From positions 124,001 through 188,000 of the forward strand of contig NZ_BMDO01000006.1 of the NCBI RefSeq assembly GCF_014635825.1: DNA of 64,000 nt. The letters run 5' to 3'. Shown here piece after piece: positions 37,723-45,397 of this stretch. The first letter of the stretch is position 1, and each line of letters opens with the position of its first letter. The notes beneath the pieces are model-generated. The model was given only the letters and a program-made list of their open reading frames with translations. It was not told where the DNA came from and did not search any database. The translations under genes and the position numbers were made by a program. This stretch comes from Mucilaginibacter galii. GTDB taxonomy: Bacteria > Bacteroidota > Bacteroidia > Sphingobacteriales > Sphingobacteriaceae.

Positions 37723-37730
37723 TATATTTG
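37723..37730 (+). promoter_or_regulatory. putative -7 box of the rightward early promoter
   Basis: TATATTTG between the divergent repressor and early genes, pointing right. It overlaps the region of the inverted repeats at 37738-37770, consistent with repressor control. Confidence 0.4.
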
Positions 37731-37737
37731 TTCTGTA

Positions 37738-37770
37738 ATAATTCAAAGAAATACAAAAAAATTGAATTAT
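37738..37770. promoter_or_regulatory. inverted repeat, candidate repressor operator
   Basis: ATAATTCAA (37738-37746) is mirrored exactly by TTGAATTAT (37762-37770) with 15 bases between. It lies just downstream of the rightward -7 box in the divergent region, the usual place for a CI-type operator. Confidence 0.4.
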
Positions 37771-37842
37771 GCAAATCAGAGATCATTTAGAGCTAATTAT
37801 CAATAAAAAATTGTAAAACGGAAATATCATATTTTATAAAAG

Positions 37843-38025
37843 ATGCACCTTGCTTATTCATCACTCCGCAACATTAATGAAAACGACCAATCCAACAAAC
37901 CATCTTTTACTAAGAAGGCACGACAGCTCCGATACCAGGGCTACCAGGCGGCCTGCGAAAAGTACCAGAACGAAATAGCGACTATTCAACAATACCTTCC
38001 CGGTTGGAAACCTGCATTTAGGTAG
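37843..38025 (+). CDS. small early protein, unknown function
   Basis: A 60-residue basic protein (MHLAYSSLRNINENDQSNKP, ending YLPGWKPAFR). The middle (KKARQLRYQGYQAACEKYQN) is an amphipathic helix rich in K, R, Q and Y, suggesting nucleic acid or protein binding. It is the first gene to the right of the repressor. It has no detectable Shine-Dalgarno, but few genes in this phylum do. The coding call is moderately supported. Confidence 0.55.
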   Translation: MHLAYSSLRNINENDQSNKPSFTKKARQLRYQGYQAACEKYQNEIATIQQYLPGWKPAFR

Positions 38026-38096
38026 CCTTACAGATAGCTATTAGTTACAGCATAATCATCTGCTAACCATTACTAACCACACAATACTTATTCAAC

Positions 38097-38516
38097 ATGA
38101 TAAAGCTTAATCAGAAAACACGTAACCAGCTTTGGTGGCTCATTATTTCGGTAGACTATACCTATAGCCGTATTGCCATTGCCGACCATGAAATTAACGG
38201 GCAAACCCTAACCTTGTGGTTGGAAGACAAACAGGATTACAAAAATACGTTGGATGAATGCCTGCAGCTTCACATACCGGTTAGCCATTTAACCAAACTT
38301 ATTAAGGCCGAAAACATGAACAGCTATGAGGGAACCAAGATGCATCCTACCAAGAAGTATGTTTACACTACTCAAATTCCTATTAGCTCGCCCATGCATT
38401 GGTACACTAATGATGCCAGTACCACAGAGCAACAATGGGCGAGAGAAGCCTTGTTGAAGAGTATTCTTACACAATTGGTAGAAACCGAAACGTATAGTTA
38501 CGAATTAGATTTTTAA
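38097..38516 (+). CDS. hypothetical early protein
   Basis: A 139-residue protein (MIKLNQKTRNQLWWLIISVD, ending VETETYSYELDF). It has no signal peptide or transmembrane helix. Its aromatic-rich, mixed composition resembles a small globular alpha/beta protein. It lies 71 bp after the small early gene. I do not recognise it. The stop is followed closely by an exact 12-bp palindrome (38523-38534). Confidence 0.65.
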   Translation: MIKLNQKTRNQLWWLIISVDYTYSRIAIADHEINGQTLTLWLEDKQDYKNTLDECLQLHIPVSHLTKLIKAENMNSYEGTKMHPTKKYVYTTQIPISSPMHWYTNDASTTEQQWAREALLKSILTQLVETETYSYELDF

Positions 38517-38522
38517 TAACTA

Positions 38523-38534
38523 TGCCAATTGGCA
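38523..38534. promoter_or_regulatory. 12-bp palindrome, copy 1 of a dispersed element
   Basis: TGCCAATTGGCA is a perfect palindrome in the gap between two convergent genes. Related sequences occur at 39711, 48239, 51707 and 63961. Confidence 0.5.
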
Positions 38535-38540
38535 ACAGTA

Positions 38541-39065
38541 TCATAAATCCACACTTTGGGTGCTTAACCGTTTTTCGAAAGCCATGAAAAGAAGTCCGGG
38601 CTTTTTATGCAAAGTAATTTCACCACCCAAACTGTAGCCTATCTTTAAAAATAGATTTTGCATAAGCCTGTTTACCGTATTGGTATCTAAACGGATGAGA
38701 TCAACACCTTGTTCTCGCGCCACTACTTCGCACTGGTGCAATAAGGCAGCAGCAATACCCTTACCTTGAAAATCGGGGCTTACTGCCAAACGGTGTGCAA
38801 CCACAGCAGGCTCTGTAATGTCCCAGCCTGGCACCTGCGCATATTCAGGCTCTTGCTCATTTACAATGGCAATTACACCAGCTATTTGACCATCAAAGTC
38901 GGCTACCCATAACTGTCCCTTATGCACGTCATTGGTAAACACCTCATCATTAGGGTAAGTATTATCCCATTGCAAATTGCCGGCGGCCTGCATTACAGGC
39001 ACTACCTGCGCCACCAGTTGGGTAATAGGCCCGATATCTTGTAAAGTAGCTAAACGTATGATCAT
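38541..39065 (-). CDS. GNAT family N-acetyltransferase
   Basis: A 174-residue acetyltransferase. Motif A reads RLAVSPDFQGKGIAAALLHQ (QGKGIA acetyl-CoA loop), preceded by AGVIAIVNEQEPEYAQVPGW and followed by IRLDTNTVNRLMQNLFLKIG. It reads opposite to the phage structural genes, between early genes and terminase, so it may be cargo. An array of CAGTAGT heptamers begins 6 bp before its start, occupying its expected promoter/leader. Confidence 0.88.
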   Translation of the reverse strand: MIIRLATLQDIGPITQLVAQVVPVMQAAGNLQWDNTYPNDEVFTNDVHKGQLWVADFDGQIAGVIAIVNEQEPEYAQVPGWDITEPAVVAHRLAVSPDFQGKGIAAALLHQCEVVAREQGVDLIRLDTNTVNRLMQNLFLKIGYSLGGEITLHKKPGLLFMAFEKRLSTQSVDL

Positions 39066-39070
39066 GTGGT

Positions 39071-39112
39071 CAGTAGTCAGTAGTCAGTAGTCAGTAGTCA
39101 GTAGTCAGTAGT
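39071..39112. repeat. heptamer tandem repeat, CAGTAGT x6
   Basis: Six exact CAGTAGT units, ending in CA. It lies just before the GNAT start codon on the minus strand, so unit number could alter the leader or promoter spacing. Confidence 0.9.
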
Positions 39113-39202
39113 CAAATTTGCTAAGCGGAATGTGGTTTTAATAAATGCAATTGATTTATGTACAATATACAATGCCCGCACCCCGATCCTCACACCTCAA
39201 AG

Positions 39203-39538
39203 CTAAAACTGTCCCTCTTCTTCCTTAGCGGGGCGGCCAACTTCAACCAGTTCTTCGGTGTGTTCTTCGGCCTGTTGCGCGGTGGCATAATTAAGTTTAC
39301 GAAAGCGCCATATAGCAAAAGCAGGTTCCTGGAAACGATTGATGAGTTTAAAGAATTTTGGGAAATTATGTACCTCCTCGAGCAGTACACCAGTCACAAT
39401 GCCGTTATTATCTAAGATCTCGCGTAGGGTATATTCTTTATCTTTAGTAATCCAAATTTCAAAATCGCGACGGATCTCTTCAGCTTTATCGGCGTCAATT
39501 TTATCGTTAATGCAAATTACTTTATCTCCGGGTCTCAT
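39203..39538 (-). CDS. hypothetical protein in the GNAT cassette
   Basis: A 111-residue acidic protein (MRPGDKVICINDKIDADKAE) with a beta-rich N-terminal half (VICINDKI, YTLREILDNNGIVTGVLLEE) and FAIWRFRKLNY later. The PGDKVICIND opening resembles an SH3-like barrel. It has the same strand as the GNAT gene and may be co-transported with it. I do not recognise it. Confidence 0.7.
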   Translation of the reverse strand: MRPGDKVICINDKIDADKAEEIRRDFEIWITKDKEYTLREILDNNGIVTGVLLEEVHNFPKFFKLINRFQEPAFAIWRFRKLNYATAQQAEEHTEELVEVGRPAKEEEGQF

Positions 39539-39710
39539 ATGTATTGCAAAGGTGGCAATTACTTTATTTGTTTCAGAATATAGGCGACAATTTTTTTATG
39601 TCTTAGTTTTTCAACTTAAATCCGTTCGACACACGACTGTTTACAAACAACAAATTGCTAAAAATATTTGCATTTATCAATTATTTTTACTACTTTTACA
39701 CTCTCCAATA

Positions 39711-39722
39711 TGCCAATCGGCA
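39711..39722 (+). promoter_or_regulatory. ATGCCAATCGGCA element, copy 2
   Basis: TGCCAATCGGCA follows a T-rich, promoter-like tract and lies 12 bp before the terminase small subunit start. It is a near-copy of the palindrome at 38523; together the two bracket the minus-strand GNAT cassette as direct repeats. Confidence 0.5.
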
Positions 39723-39733
39723 CTCCTATCATA

Positions 39734-40213
39734 ATGAAGCACAAATACATTTTATTCAGCAAGGTTGAACAGATCAGCCATCGCATTGCCGACTATTTTA
39801 AATGGATAGAAGGCGAATACCATACTCAACTATTACCATTTAAGCCTACGGCTAAAAGCCCGCCCGAAATGCGCGAGCAAAAGGTTTGGGATCGCGAACC
39901 ACAGCCCCCTACCCTCAGCGGTTTGGCTTTTCACCTTGGGTTCGATAGCCTGCAAGCTTTTGAAGCTTACGAAAAAAACGGCCGTTTTGCGGCTATAGCC
40001 CAGCGGGCACGGCTCAAAATTGAAAGCGAGTACGAAAAAATGCTCCACCATCAACCAGCTACCGGCGCCATATTTGCCTTAAAAAGCTTAGGGTGGATGG
40101 AAAAACAAACTGTCAAGTCGCCCGAGTTTACACCGGCCGAATCTACCCTCAAAATAGAGATCATACCCACAGGCCCGGCACCGGCATCTTGCGAGCAGGA
40201 TGTAAAAGTTTAA
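39734..40213 (+). CDS. phage terminase small subunit-like protein
   Basis: A 159-residue protein, immediately upstream of the large terminase and reading into it with 1 bp between. The middle (LSGLAFHLGFDSLQAFEAYE) resembles the HTH-like DNA-recognition part of Gp3-type small terminases, and LKSLGWMEKQ near the C terminus is typical of the family. The ATG at 39734 (MKHKYILFSKVEQ) is chosen because upstream in-frame starts at 39668 and 39710 fall in the promoter-like tract and the palindromic element. It should recognise packaging DNA. Confidence 0.72.
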   Translation: MKHKYILFSKVEQISHRIADYFKWIEGEYHTQLLPFKPTAKSPPEMREQKVWDREPQPPTLSGLAFHLGFDSLQAFEAYEKNGRFAAIAQRARLKIESEYEKMLHHQPATGAIFALKSLGWMEKQTVKSPEFTPAESTLKIEIIPTGPAPASCEQDVKV

Positions 40214-40214
40214 C

Positions 40215-41423
40215 ATGAAAACATCGCTACTTTTTCAACATAATTATGAAGCCAGCCACCATGTAGTTGTAAACCAGGGAGGTACCAGTTCGGGCAAAAC
40301 CTATGCTATAGAACAGGTACTATTTACACTGGCCTGCCAAAATACCCGCCAGGTTATAACCATTGTAGGGCAAGATATACCTAACCTCAAAGCAGGCGCC
40401 ATGCGCGATGCGCAAAGCATTGTGAGCCACAGCCCTCACATACAAAGCATGATCCGGACATTCAATAAATCTGACCGGGTATATGAGTTTCACAACGGCT
40501 CCATTATTGAATTTAAGAGCTATGACGACGCCCAGGATGCCAAAAGCGGTAAGCGCGATTACTTATTCGTAAACGAAGCCAATGGATTTAGCTGGGATGT
40601 ATACAACGAACTGGCCCTGCGCACCCGGAAGCGAATTTTTTTGGATTATAACCCCAACGCCGCATTTTGGGTACACGACAGGCTAATTGGCAAAGAGGAT
40701 GTACAACTGCTGATCTCCGACCACAGGCATAATCCGTTTTTGGATGATAATACGCATCAAAAAATAGAAAGTATACGCAACGAGGATGAAGAACAGTGGA
40801 AAGTTTATGCCCGCGGTTTAACCGGAAAAGTGACGGGCCTTGTATTTACCAATTGGCTGCTGTGCGATGCCATACCGCAACAGGCCAGGCGCCTGGCTTA
40901 TGGTTTAGATTTTGGCTATACTAACGACCAAACCGGTTTACTGGAAGTATACCTGCAAAACGGCGAACTATGGGTAAATGAACTCCTTTATGAAACCAGC
41001 CTTACTAACCAGGATATAGACCAGCGCATGCAGGCGGCAGGCATCAGTAAAAACACCGAAATTGTGGCCGACAGCGCCGAGCCCAAATCAATTGAAGAAC
41101 TGCGTAGATTAGGCTGGAATATGGCCGGTGCTCAAAAAGGCGGCGACAGTATTTTAAACTCCATAGACATTTTGCGCCGATACCGCATCAATGTTACCCG
41201 CCAGAGCACTAACTTGCGTAAAGAATTGAGCCGGTATCAATGGAAAACAGACACCACGGGCAGGCCCCTAAACGTACCTACCGACACCTGGAACCACCTG
41301 ATTGACCCTTTGCGTTATGTGGCCTTGAATAAGCTCAAGATCAGCTCTACAGGCAAAATGCGCTCACGTATGCCATGGAAAGCACCAGTTGTGCAACAGG
41401 ATGATGTAATGGGATTGGCGTAA
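40215..41423 (+). CDS. phage terminase large subunit (PBSX-type)
   Basis: A 402-residue DNA-packaging motor. The Walker A motif is QGGTSSGKTYAIEQ (residues 21-34), followed by a Walker B-like DYLFVNEANGF. The C-terminal RNase H-like nuclease domain retains all expected acids in YGLDFGYTNDQTG, VADSAEPKSIEELRR and HLIDPLRYV. The length matches the family. All catalytic positions appear intact, so packaging should be functional. A spacer with a 23-bp inverted repeat follows. Confidence 0.93.
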   Translation: MKTSLLFQHNYEASHHVVVNQGGTSSGKTYAIEQVLFTLACQNTRQVITIVGQDIPNLKAGAMRDAQSIVSHSPHIQSMIRTFNKSDRVYEFHNGSIIEFKSYDDAQDAKSGKRDYLFVNEANGFSWDVYNELALRTRKRIFLDYNPNAAFWVHDRLIGKEDVQLLISDHRHNPFLDDNTHQKIESIRNEDEEQWKVYARGLTGKVTGLVFTNWLLCDAIPQQARRLAYGLDFGYTNDQTGLLEVYLQNGELWVNELLYETSLTNQDIDQRMQAAGISKNTEIVADSAEPKSIEELRRLGWNMAGAQKGGDSILNSIDILRRYRINVTRQSTNLRKELSRYQWKTDTTGRPLNVPTDTWNHLIDPLRYVALNKLKISSTGKMRSRMPWKAPVVQQDDVMGLA

Positions 41424-41441
41424 GGCTGTTCAAAATTTAAT

Positions 41442-41557
41442 GTCATGCTGAACTTGTTTCAGCAACCCACGCGCTAAGCTGCACATCTTCCTTAACAAGT
41501 TTAATAGTTTTTACCGTCAACTTTTCTGGTGGGATGCCGAAACAAGTTCGGCATGAC
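41442..41557. repeat. inverted-repeat spacer element, CTGAACTTGTTTCAG type
   Basis: A 23-base arm beginning GTCATGCTGAACTTGTTTCA (41442-41464) is mirrored by the arm at 41535-41557 with two mismatches. Sequences of this kind are familiar as dispersed intergenic repeats in Bacteroidota genomes; here it lies inside a phage cluster. Confidence 0.8.
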
Positions 41558-41597
41558 GGTGAAACTTTATCATCCTAATGAACCATTGAATCAACCC

Positions 41598-42308
41598 ATG
41601 ATCCAAAAAAAACTAAAAACAACAACAGGTAGCCTAACGGTAGCCATACCTACCAGCCTTAATGAGCTTAAGTTAGGGCAGTTAATGGCCATGCAGGCTA
41701 CCGAAAACATGACCGACCTGGAGGCAATCCATATCCTATCGGGCATCCCTCTGCAAGAATTGAAGCAGGTACAAAGCTATGCCGAACTGCAAGTTTTTAA
41801 TGAACAGGTTTTAGCACTGGCCATCGAGATCAAACAGCTCTACAACAGCGAAGCCATACTTGAAACGGTTACGTTTAAGCTAGATGGAAAGCCCAAAAAG
41901 GTAAAAGTGATGAGCAACCTGAGCGTTGAACCTGCCGGTGCTTTTATGGCTTCGCGCGATATTATTGCCGAAGAAATAAACCGGCACATTGCGCTGCATG
42001 GTCAGGACAACTGGCAGGAAAGTTTCAATCCGTCGTTACAGGTTTGCAGCCAGGTATTGGCCCAATATTTTTATACCAAGGTAACAGGGCAGCCTTATGA
42101 CGAAGAACTGGCCGCCGCCTTTACACAACAGGTTGAGCAATTGCCCATCACTCAAAGTTTACCCATTGCTAAATATTTTTTTTTGAACTTTCCAAGCTTA
42201 TCGAAACCGAAAACCGGCTTTTGGCATCGCCTGTATCGGCTTTGGAACAGCGTGCTGGCATACGTGAGTTTGAAACTTTCCGCTATATCAACACCGTTAA
42301 TGCCCTAG
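41598..42308 (+). CDS. tail assembly chaperone-like protein (zero-frame product)
   Basis: A 236-residue protein (MIQKKLKTTTGSLTVAIPTS). Its first part, SLNELKLGQLMAMQATENMT, with later acidic helices, resembles the N-terminal component of gpG-type tail chaperones. The ATG at 41598 is used, since a start 23 codons earlier lies in the inverted-repeat spacer. At 42176-42184 the gene contains nine T; the zero frame continues 41 more residues, while the -1 frame opens a long extension (see 42182-42442). In lambda-like phages such a frameshift produces gpGT. Its position 6 kb before the tape measure gene is unusual. Confidence 0.6.
   Translation: MIQKKLKTTTGSLTVAIPTSLNELKLGQLMAMQATENMTDLEAIHILSGIPLQELKQVQSYAELQVFNEQVLALAIEIKQLYNSEAILETVTFKLDGKPKKVKVMSNLSVEPAGAFMASRDIIAEEINRHIALHGQDNWQESFNPSLQVCSQVLAQYFYTKVTGQPYDEELAAAFTQQVEQLPITQSLPIAKYFFLNFPSLSKPKTGFWHRLYRLWNSVLAYVSLKLSAISTPLMP
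42176..42184 (+). other. T9 slippery site, candidate -1 programmed frameshift
   Basis: In the zero frame the bases read TAT TTT TTT TTG, containing the canonical slippery heptamer T TTT TTT. A -1 slip here joins the upstream frame to the open frame ending at 42442, giving a 281-residue product. A sequencing error (one missing T) would have the same effect. Confidence 0.55.
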
Positions 42309-42442
42309 CAGGCGGCGATGTAACCAAGTGGAACCTCATCCTTAACCTGCCCTATAACCGGGTACTCACCAAGCTCCTGCTCAACAAAACCGAAGCCGCC
42401 TTTCAAAAGCGCTACACAGAATTACTGCATGCGCAGAAATAG
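42182..42442 (+). CDS. -1 frame extension of the tail chaperone-like gene
   Basis: An 86-residue open frame after the slip (FELSKLIETENRLLASPVSA, later TFRYINTVNALAGGDVTKWN, ending LLHAQK). Protein-like composition continues across the whole frame, and it has no good start codon of its own (only a TTG at 42221), so it is more likely expressed by frameshifting than separately. The second part resembles the T domain of gpGT. The stop at 42440-42442 merges into the TTCATAG array. Confidence 0.6.
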   Translation, partial: FELSKLIETENRLLASPVSALEQRAGIREFETFRYINTVNALAGGDVTKWNLILNLPYNRVLTKLLLNKTEAAFQKRYTELLHAQK

Positions 42443-42533
42443 TTCATAGTTCATAGTTCATAGTTCATAGTTCATAGTTCATAGTTCATAGTTCATAGTT
42501 CATAGTTCATAGTTCATAGTTCATAGTTCATAG
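42443..42533. repeat. heptamer tandem repeat, TTCATAG x13
   Basis: Thirteen exact TTCATAG units follow the stop codon of the -1 frame. The unit length (7 bp) is the same as in the CAGTAGT array at 39071. The array is followed by a CATTTGCACATCTGCACATC sequence that recurs with changes at about 51987. Confidence 0.93.
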
Positions 42534-42623
42534 TTCGAATTGGCTTTGCGATGCATTGTTTGAGTTTATTCATCATTTGCACATCTGCACATCAAAAAAT
42601 CTGCACATTAAAAAATCTCCTTC

Positions 42624-43073
42624 ATGCCTATACGCAATCAAATTTATAATATAACGCAAAGCCTTACCGGTGCGCCGGGCTTTATTTACGGTACCGCTAA
42701 CGAGCTTAACCGGCTGGCCGATGATGAAGCCTTTCCCTGCGTGTTTATGTACCCCTTGCCCGGTATAGAACTGTCGCCTACCATTAACGGATCGGTAAGT
42801 AATAACTTTACTTTAAACCTCGAATTTCTGTTTAATACAGATTTTGATCAATACACGGCCGATAACGAAGTTTACGTAAGCCGGGCATTAAAGCTGGCCA
42901 ATGAGTTTTTAGTCAAGGCATCGCGGTACCAGGAAGGCCCGTCGCGCTACTTCAAAGTAATGGCTAACAGCAAGGCTAAGTGTGTGCCGGTTTATAATAA
43001 ATATGATGTGAATACCACTGGTGTAAGCCTCACACTCAACTTACAGGCCATGGGCTTCGAAAGCTTCAATTAA
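42624..43073 (+). CDS. phage tail-associated protein, unknown
   Basis: A 149-residue protein (MPIRNQIYNITQSLTGAPGF, ending QAMGFESFN). The beta-rich body (FTLNLEFLFNTDFDQY, SLTLNLQAMGF) and the position between a chaperone-like gene and the large tail genes suggest a tail terminator or neck protein, but there is no diagnostic motif. It has no signal peptide. Confidence 0.65.
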   Translation: MPIRNQIYNITQSLTGAPGFIYGTANELNRLADDEAFPCVFMYPLPGIELSPTINGSVSNNFTLNLEFLFNTDFDQYTADNEVYVSRALKLANEFLVKASRYQEGPSRYFKVMANSKAKCVPVYNKYDVNTTGVSLTLNLQAMGFESFN

Positions 43074-43105
43074 TCATTTTAACTAACTATCTATTAATAT
43101 TAATC

Positions 43106-45268
43106 ATGCCTAAGTTTGCATACATAAATGAAGTAAAGCGTCGTCCAATAAGAGCGGGGTTCAGCATAGCACCGGACATTGAAGTCAGCGACAATCAGCC
43201 ACAAGTCCCATTGTCGGGCTATCGAATTTATGGTGATGTTTACATTGAAATTAAAGATGAAAATGAACAACCTGTTGCTGGTGATTATCTAACAGTAAAA
43301 TATCAGACTTATTACGATGGAGTAGCAGCGGGCATACAGACAGCTACCGTCATAGGCACGAATTATCAAATAGGGCGTAATGTCTTGTTGGAAGATACGA
43401 GCATGTCTCCACTCCCAGTTTTTGGTGCTGATATCATAGGCGATGTAATGGAGAATAATGGCGGCTACATACCTCCTCCAATTTACGACGCGGCGATAAG
43501 CACGGTTACCATCAATCAAACAGAAAGTGGCTCAGGACGAAAAGATGGGCAAATTACCGTTATAGCAACATCCAGTGCGGGCAACATTCAATATAGCCTG
43601 GATAGTGTTAACTGGCAATATAGTGCTACTTTTTCAAGCTTAGCAGGTGGCGGCTATATAGCATATATCAAAGATGCTATAGGTGGTACGGCTTCCAAAA
43701 GCTTCAATATAGAAACGGTAGCCGGTTTGCTTATTGCCGACCCCACGGTTGAAGTAGGCAACGGTAACCTAAGCCGTTGGAGCGCCGCCTTTAACCCCAT
43801 TGTATTCACCTATCAGCGCCGCGACTTCTACATCAGCGACACCTATGCCACCGCTTTCGGACAAAATACAACGTTTGTTATCAATGCCTCGTTAAGTTCA
43901 AACACAATAAGCGTTACCTCCGGCGATATGGTTTACATAAACACCGGCGACTATGATGGCGTTTACAAAATTGCGGGTGTTGACACTTACAACAATACGA
44001 TTACCATTGACGTAGCTTACAGCAGCCCCGCGAATAAAACAGGATTTATTAACATCAATAAATTTAAGCCATATTACCAGGTTAATACCCAAATTGAATA
44101 CGAGGATCCTATTACATTAAAAACAAACACCATCACCTGTACCCATCGCCCCAACTTAAACGGTGTTGTAAAGGCCGATATCTCCAGTTTTTTGCAAAGC
44201 CTGTTACGCGCTAAAGACGATAGCAACTTTACCCGGATAAACTTTCGCGATAGCAATTTGAGCGCCAGCTATAAAATAAAATACGCTGAGGTTTGGCAAA
44301 ACCCTGCTACCGGCGGTAAAGCAGGCGATGTTTACATAGATGCAGGCAAGCCGTACTACGTCATGTATTCGGCCCGGCAATTAGGAGATACCTTTGGTGG
44401 CAACATGGCGGCCTACGTACCCTTCAAAACCGTAGACGGCGCAAGCCGCCGCGCACGCTGGATCACTGATTTTGCCGAACCGGCTTACAGTACCGGCTAC
44501 CCCTTTGATATAGGTTTTATTTACGGTGAAGAACTGGCCGGGCTTGATGTTTATGTAGAGATTACCCCGTTAGATGTTAACCGTAATCCGCTACTGAACA
44601 GTATACAAGTAAGTTACCTGCTTAACGAGGACCGTTCGTTTTTGCTTAACCAGGATAGCAGCAAATTGGTAATTAAACGGCTGGAGATCATTAACAAGCC
44701 AATTACCCAAACCTTAGCACGCTGTGTTGGACTTAACCGCTTACGCATCAACACCGAATTTAGTGAGCAGGCCAGCTACTTTACCCTTGCCCTTAAGTAT
44801 ACATATTCCGGCAATGTTACACATACCATTACCCAAACACAAACCGTGAGGATTGATGATGCGGTAAACGATCAATCGGTTTACCTGCGCTGGATAGGCT
44901 TGAGCGGCTCATGGAACTACTATCGTTTTGTTTATAACCAGGAACTAACTTTAGATGTGCAGAATGCTGTTATCGTAAAAAACCACATCCTCGACTGGGC
45001 CAACCAGGATGCCACTGAAGACGTGATCAGTAAAAGCGCCGGGATGAAAATGAAGGTTATGGCAGAGGATCTGTCGGTGGCCGATATTAAGGGGCTGCAA
45101 TCCATCAAGTATTCGCCTAAAGTGCAAATGCTTGTGAACAAAAACCCGGTTAAATGGCAAACCGTAGTACTCAACACCGCCACCTTTGCCGAGTATGAAA
45201 CCCGCAACGGTCAGGCCCCCTTCAGCGTAACCTTTAACCTGCCGGCACTTAATATACAAACGCAGTAG
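43106..45268 (+). CDS. large tail protein with SprB-like Ig domain
   Basis: A 720-residue beta-rich protein. Residues about 129-203 (ISTVTINQTESGSGRKDGQI ... SSLAGGGYIAYIKDAIGGTA) have the pattern of a SprB repeat-type immunoglobulin-like domain, as seen in gliding-motility adhesins. The remainder has repeated short hydrophobic strands and no signal peptide. The position before the 673-residue tail protein and upstream of the tape measure gene suggests a tail tip or baseplate adhesin. The function is inferred from context only. Confidence 0.65.
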   Translation: MPKFAYINEVKRRPIRAGFSIAPDIEVSDNQPQVPLSGYRIYGDVYIEIKDENEQPVAGDYLTVKYQTYYDGVAAGIQTATVIGTNYQIGRNVLLEDTSMSPLPVFGADIIGDVMENNGGYIPPPIYDAAISTVTINQTESGSGRKDGQITVIATSSAGNIQYSLDSVNWQYSATFSSLAGGGYIAYIKDAIGGTASKSFNIETVAGLLIADPTVEVGNGNLSRWSAAFNPIVFTYQRRDFYISDTYATAFGQNTTFVINASLSSNTISVTSGDMVYINTGDYDGVYKIAGVDTYNNTITIDVAYSSPANKTGFININKFKPYYQVNTQIEYEDPITLKTNTITCTHRPNLNGVVKADISSFLQSLLRAKDDSNFTRINFRDSNLSASYKIKYAEVWQNPATGGKAGDVYIDAGKPYYVMYSARQLGDTFGGNMAAYVPFKTVDGASRRARWITDFAEPAYSTGYPFDIGFIYGEELAGLDVYVEITPLDVNRNPLLNSIQVSYLLNEDRSFLLNQDSSKLVIKRLEIINKPITQTLARCVGLNRLRINTEFSEQASYFTLALKYTYSGNVTHTITQTQTVRIDDAVNDQSVYLRWIGLSGSWNYYRFVYNQELTLDVQNAVIVKNHILDWANQDATEDVISKSAGMKMKVMAEDLSVADIKGLQSIKYSPKVQMLVNKNPVKWQTVVLNTATFAEYETRNGQAPFSVTFNLPALNIQTQ

Positions 45269-45397
45269 AGGAGCGGAGTTGTTGGGTGCGGGGTGCGAGG
45301 AGTATGCATAATCTCGCTCTTTAAACCTCGCTCCCTAAATCCTCGCTCCCCGTTCTTCGCACCTCGCTCCCCGCACCTCATAACACGTAACCACCCT
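45269..45397. repeat. inverted-repeat spacer, GGAGCGGAG/CCTCGCTCC type
   Basis: GTGCGGGG (45286-45293) and GTGCGAGG (45293-45300) are complemented by CCCCGCAC (45369-45376) and CCTCGCTCC repeats. It resembles the spacer at 12,261-12,346 outside the phage cluster. Confidence 0.6.

Noticed and set aside
39668..39733. Longer start for the terminase small subunit
   Set aside because: It would place the promoter-like tract and the palindromic element inside the coding region; the ATG at 39734 is better.
42221..42442. Independent gene starting with TTG in the -1 frame
   Set aside because: No proper start codon, and the frame is open back to the T9 slip site, so frameshift expression is the simpler view.
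39071..42533. Heptamer arrays as a CRISPR
   Set aside because: The units are 7 bp without spacers, and no cas genes are present.
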